Source: Roseibium aggregatum (GTDB lineage: Bacteria > Pseudomonadota > Alphaproteobacteria > Rhizobiales > Stappiaceae). Taken from it: 64,000 bases of DNA. Numbering within the stretch: position 1 is the first letter of the stretch; the number at the start of each line of letters is the position of its first letter. The stretch spans positions 186,001 through 250,000 of the forward strand of contig NZ_JABFCZ010000004.1 in NCBI RefSeq assembly GCF_014692675.1, given 5' to 3'. A program made the position numbers and the translations under genes. Below, one piece after another: positions 62,380-64,000 of this stretch. The notes beneath the pieces were generated by a model that was not told the origin of the DNA, did no database searches, and saw only the letters and a list, made by a program, of their open reading frames with translations.

Positions 62380-62703
62380 TCAGCTCTGCGCTTCGGGCAA
62401 TTCCACGACAATGCCGTCCAGGGCCGGGCTCATCTTGATCTGGCAGGAAAGACGGGAATTCGGGCGCCGTTCGGAGACGACGCATTCCAGCATCTCGTCC
62501 TCGATCTCGCCCATCGGCGGCAACAGGTCGAGCTTGTCTTCCTCCACATAGCAATGGCAGGTGGCGCAGGAGCAGGACCCGCCGCATTCGCCCTCTATAC
62601 CGTCGATCCCGTTCATGGTCGCGCCCTGCATCAGGGTCCAGCCGTCCTGCAGATCGATTTCGGTCGCCGTGCCGTCATGTTCGACATAGGTCACTTTGGA
62701 CAT
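62380..62703 (-). CDS. [2Fe-2S] ferredoxin, adrenodoxin/putidaredoxin type
   Basis: 107 residues. Cluster cysteines C40, C46, C49 (GECGGSCSCATCHC, C-x5-C-x2-C) and C87 (SRLSCQIKM) fit the vertebrate-type/Pdx family; extra Cys residues C44, C51 and C74 also occur. Soluble electron carrier. The cytochrome P450 gene lies directly upstream (91 nt) on the same strand, so it is very likely that P450's redox partner. No ferredoxin reductase is in the window. Confidence 0.92.
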   Translation of the reverse strand: MSKVTYVEHDGTATEIDLQDGWTLMQGATMNGIDGIEGECGGSCSCATCHCYVEEDKLDLLPPMGEIEDEMLECVVSERRPNSRLSCQIKMSPALDGIVVELPEAQS

Positions 62704-62794
62704 GGATGTTTCCTCTGTTATTTTGATGGGACCAACATGTCTTTTGTTTTCAAATTGCCGGCGGCAGGGTGAAACGCCGCCGGCAGGCTTCCCG

Positions 62795-63958
62795 TCAGCC
62801 GATCCTCAGATCGAGCCGGGTCGGGCTGCGGAAGGTGGTCGACGGCATCCAGGGCAGTTGCTCCTGCACCCGCGAATACTCCGGCACCCGCTTCAGGAAT
62901 TCCTCGAAGATGATCTTCGTGGCGAGCCGGGCGATCGCCGTGCCGAGGCAGGCGTGCACACCGCCGCCGAAGCCCAGATGCCCCCGCGGCTTGCGGGCGA
63001 TATTGTAGATGTCCGGATCCTCGAACCGGCGCTCGTCCCGATTGCCCGCCCCGTAGGCAAGGCAGACGAAGTCGCCCGCTTTCAGGGTCTCACCGTGCAA
63101 TTCCACGTCCTTTTTCAGGCAGCGCTTGAACCGCTGCGCAGACGTATTGAAGCGCAGGCTTTCCTCCATCGCATCCGGGATCAGCTCCGGGTTGGCGACG
63201 AGCTGGCGCCGGGCTTCGGGATGGTCGGCCAGATTGAGCGCGAACATGGTCAGGAAGCCGGACAGGGATTCGATCCCGGCCATGATCAGTGTCGTCACCG
63301 TCATCTGCACTTCCCGGTCGTCGAGCTTCTCGCCGTCGATCTCCGCGGTGATGAACTGGCTCATCAGGTCCTCGCCCGGGGCCTTCTTGCGTTCCGCGAT
63401 CAGATTGGCGGCATACTCCGTCATCCATTTGTAGGCCGCCATGTGCTCCGGCCCCTTGCTGCGGGTCGTCGGGTCCGACTGCACCATGAGCACGGCCTTG
63501 TCGCGCATGATGTCCTGTCCGTCCTTGGGCAGGTTGAACAGGTAGACCATCAGGTCGACGGTGATCTTCGACGACACGTCGGTGACGAAATCGAAACTCT
63601 CCTCACCCGCGATGGCATCGAGATGGGCGTTGGTCACGGCTCGCGTCGGCTCGACGATGTGGTCGAGCGCGCGCTTGGTCACCGCCTTCTGGATCAGGGC
63701 GCGCAGGCGGTCGTGGCGGGGCGGATCGGTGGTCCCGAGCGTCGCACCGGCGCGGCCGGGAAACTCGTCCATCAGGTTGCCGCTCGCCGAGGAATAGGTC
63801 TCCCAGTCGTTGAGCGCGGTCAGGATATCCGCATGGCGCGACAGGACCCACATGTTGGCCTCTGTGCTCCAGAAAGCCGGATAGTCATCGCGAAGGCGCT
63901 TGTAGAACGGAAACGGATCCGCATCGACGGCCGGCGAATAGGGATTGAATTGGAACAT
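62795..63958 (-). CDS. Cytochrome P450
   Basis: 387 residues, soluble bacterial class I P450. Haem-thiolate motif FGGGVHACLG with C337, the ExxR motif EESLR in the K-helix, and the I-helix oxygen-activation segment MAGIESLSGF, in which the usual Thr after the acid is Ser. The N-terminus FNPYSPAVDADPFPFYKRLR and TTDPPRHDRLRALIQKAVTK are common to CYP families acting on small molecules. ATG 63958 has GGAGG 11 nt upstream. Adjacent ferredoxin, SDR remnant and hydroxyacid dehydrogenase suggest hydroxylation followed by oxidation of an unidentified carbon source. Confidence 0.93.
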   Translation of the reverse strand: MFQFNPYSPAVDADPFPFYKRLRDDYPAFWSTEANMWVLSRHADILTALNDWETYSSASGNLMDEFPGRAGATLGTTDPPRHDRLRALIQKAVTKRALDHIVEPTRAVTNAHLDAIAGEESFDFVTDVSSKITVDLMVYLFNLPKDGQDIMRDKAVLMVQSDPTTRSKGPEHMAAYKWMTEYAANLIAERKKAPGEDLMSQFITAEIDGEKLDDREVQMTVTTLIMAGIESLSGFLTMFALNLADHPEARRQLVANPELIPDAMEESLRFNTSAQRFKRCLKKDVELHGETLKAGDFVCLAYGAGNRDERRFEDPDIYNIARKPRGHLGFGGGVHACLGTAIARLATKIIFEEFLKRVPEYSRVQEQLPWMPSTTFRSPTRLDLRIG

Positions 63959-64000
63959 TGTCTTTCGGTCCTCCGGAGGCGCTCCTCAAGCCTCGGACAG

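Overview
The window is about 62-65% GC by eye. It is densely packed with operons of overlapping genes (ATGA and TGATG junctions) and carries no tRNA, rRNA, CRISPR array or transposase that I can recognise. Gene content points to a heterotrophic alphaproteobacterium of the order Hyphomicrobiales, plausibly the Stappiaceae/Roseibium neighbourhood. The pointers are a gbpR-chvE-ggu type sugar module, an invasion-associated-locus-B family protein, BKACE and RidA catabolic genes, and CtrA-consensus boxes. This placement is inference; no marker gene is present.

Layout. 1-0.8 kb: 3' part of glycerol kinase. 0.8-11.2 kb: a LysR regulator divergent from a ten-gene operon with a spermidine/putrescine-type ABC transporter (two permeases, Tat-exported binding protein, ATPase), class III aminotransferase, BKACE-family lyase, GNAT acetyltransferase, acetylpolyamine-amidohydrolase/HDAC-like enzyme, FAD oxidoreductase and RidA. 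It closes with a strong hairpin. This looks like uptake and stepwise breakdown of an (acetyl)polyamine-like amine. 11.3-18.4 kb: a small Cys-rich GDCCVxC protein, an exported 1635-residue CHAT-protease/Sel1 protein translationally coupled to an exported peptidoglycan-binding-domain protein, and a PAP2 phosphatase.

18.4-36.7 kb is sugar acid country. One operon is ytfQRT-yjfF-like plus a GntR regulator (furanose transport). The other, starting at chvE and facing gbpR, has ChvE-type binding protein, ATPase, permease, IlvD/Edd dehydratase, Gfo/Idh/MocA sugar dehydrogenase, DgoK kinase, KDPGal aldolase, DHDPS-family dehydratase, SMP-30 lactonase and ketoglutaric semialdehyde dehydrogenase. Together these supply both the non-phosphorylating L-arabinose route to 2-oxoglutarate and the DeLey-Doudoroff galactose route to pyruvate and glyceraldehyde 3-phosphate.

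36.8-49.2 kb: a DUF4202 protein, an IalB-family protein, then a divergent two-partner secretion pair. This is a huge beta-helix TpsA (filamentous-haemagglutinin type) interrupted by one in-frame TAG exactly after its secretion domain, and a TpsB (FhaC/ShlB) outer-membrane translocator. Their shared 480-bp upstream region holds two perfect CtrA boxes (TTAA-N7-TTAAC), each oriented toward one of the genes.

49.2-57.5 kb: a kynurenine-pathway operon kynU-kynA-kynB running straight into a complete LIV-type amino-acid ABC transporter (livGFHMJ) and ending at a terminator, with a divergent GntR regulator and a perfect palindrome between them. 57.7-59.9 kb: monomeric NADP isocitrate dehydrogenase with a textbook terminator. 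60.0-64.0 kb: a MarR-GNAT fusion regulator with a perfect operator at its own start codon, a 3-hydroxyacyl-CoA-dehydrogenase-family protein, the decayed C-terminus of a short-chain dehydrogenase cut off by a palindromic repeat element, a [2Fe-2S] ferredoxin and a cytochrome P450.

The observations most worth a second look are the amber-split TpsA with its CtrA boxes, the secreted CHAT/peptidoglycan-binding pair, and the kyn-liv operon.
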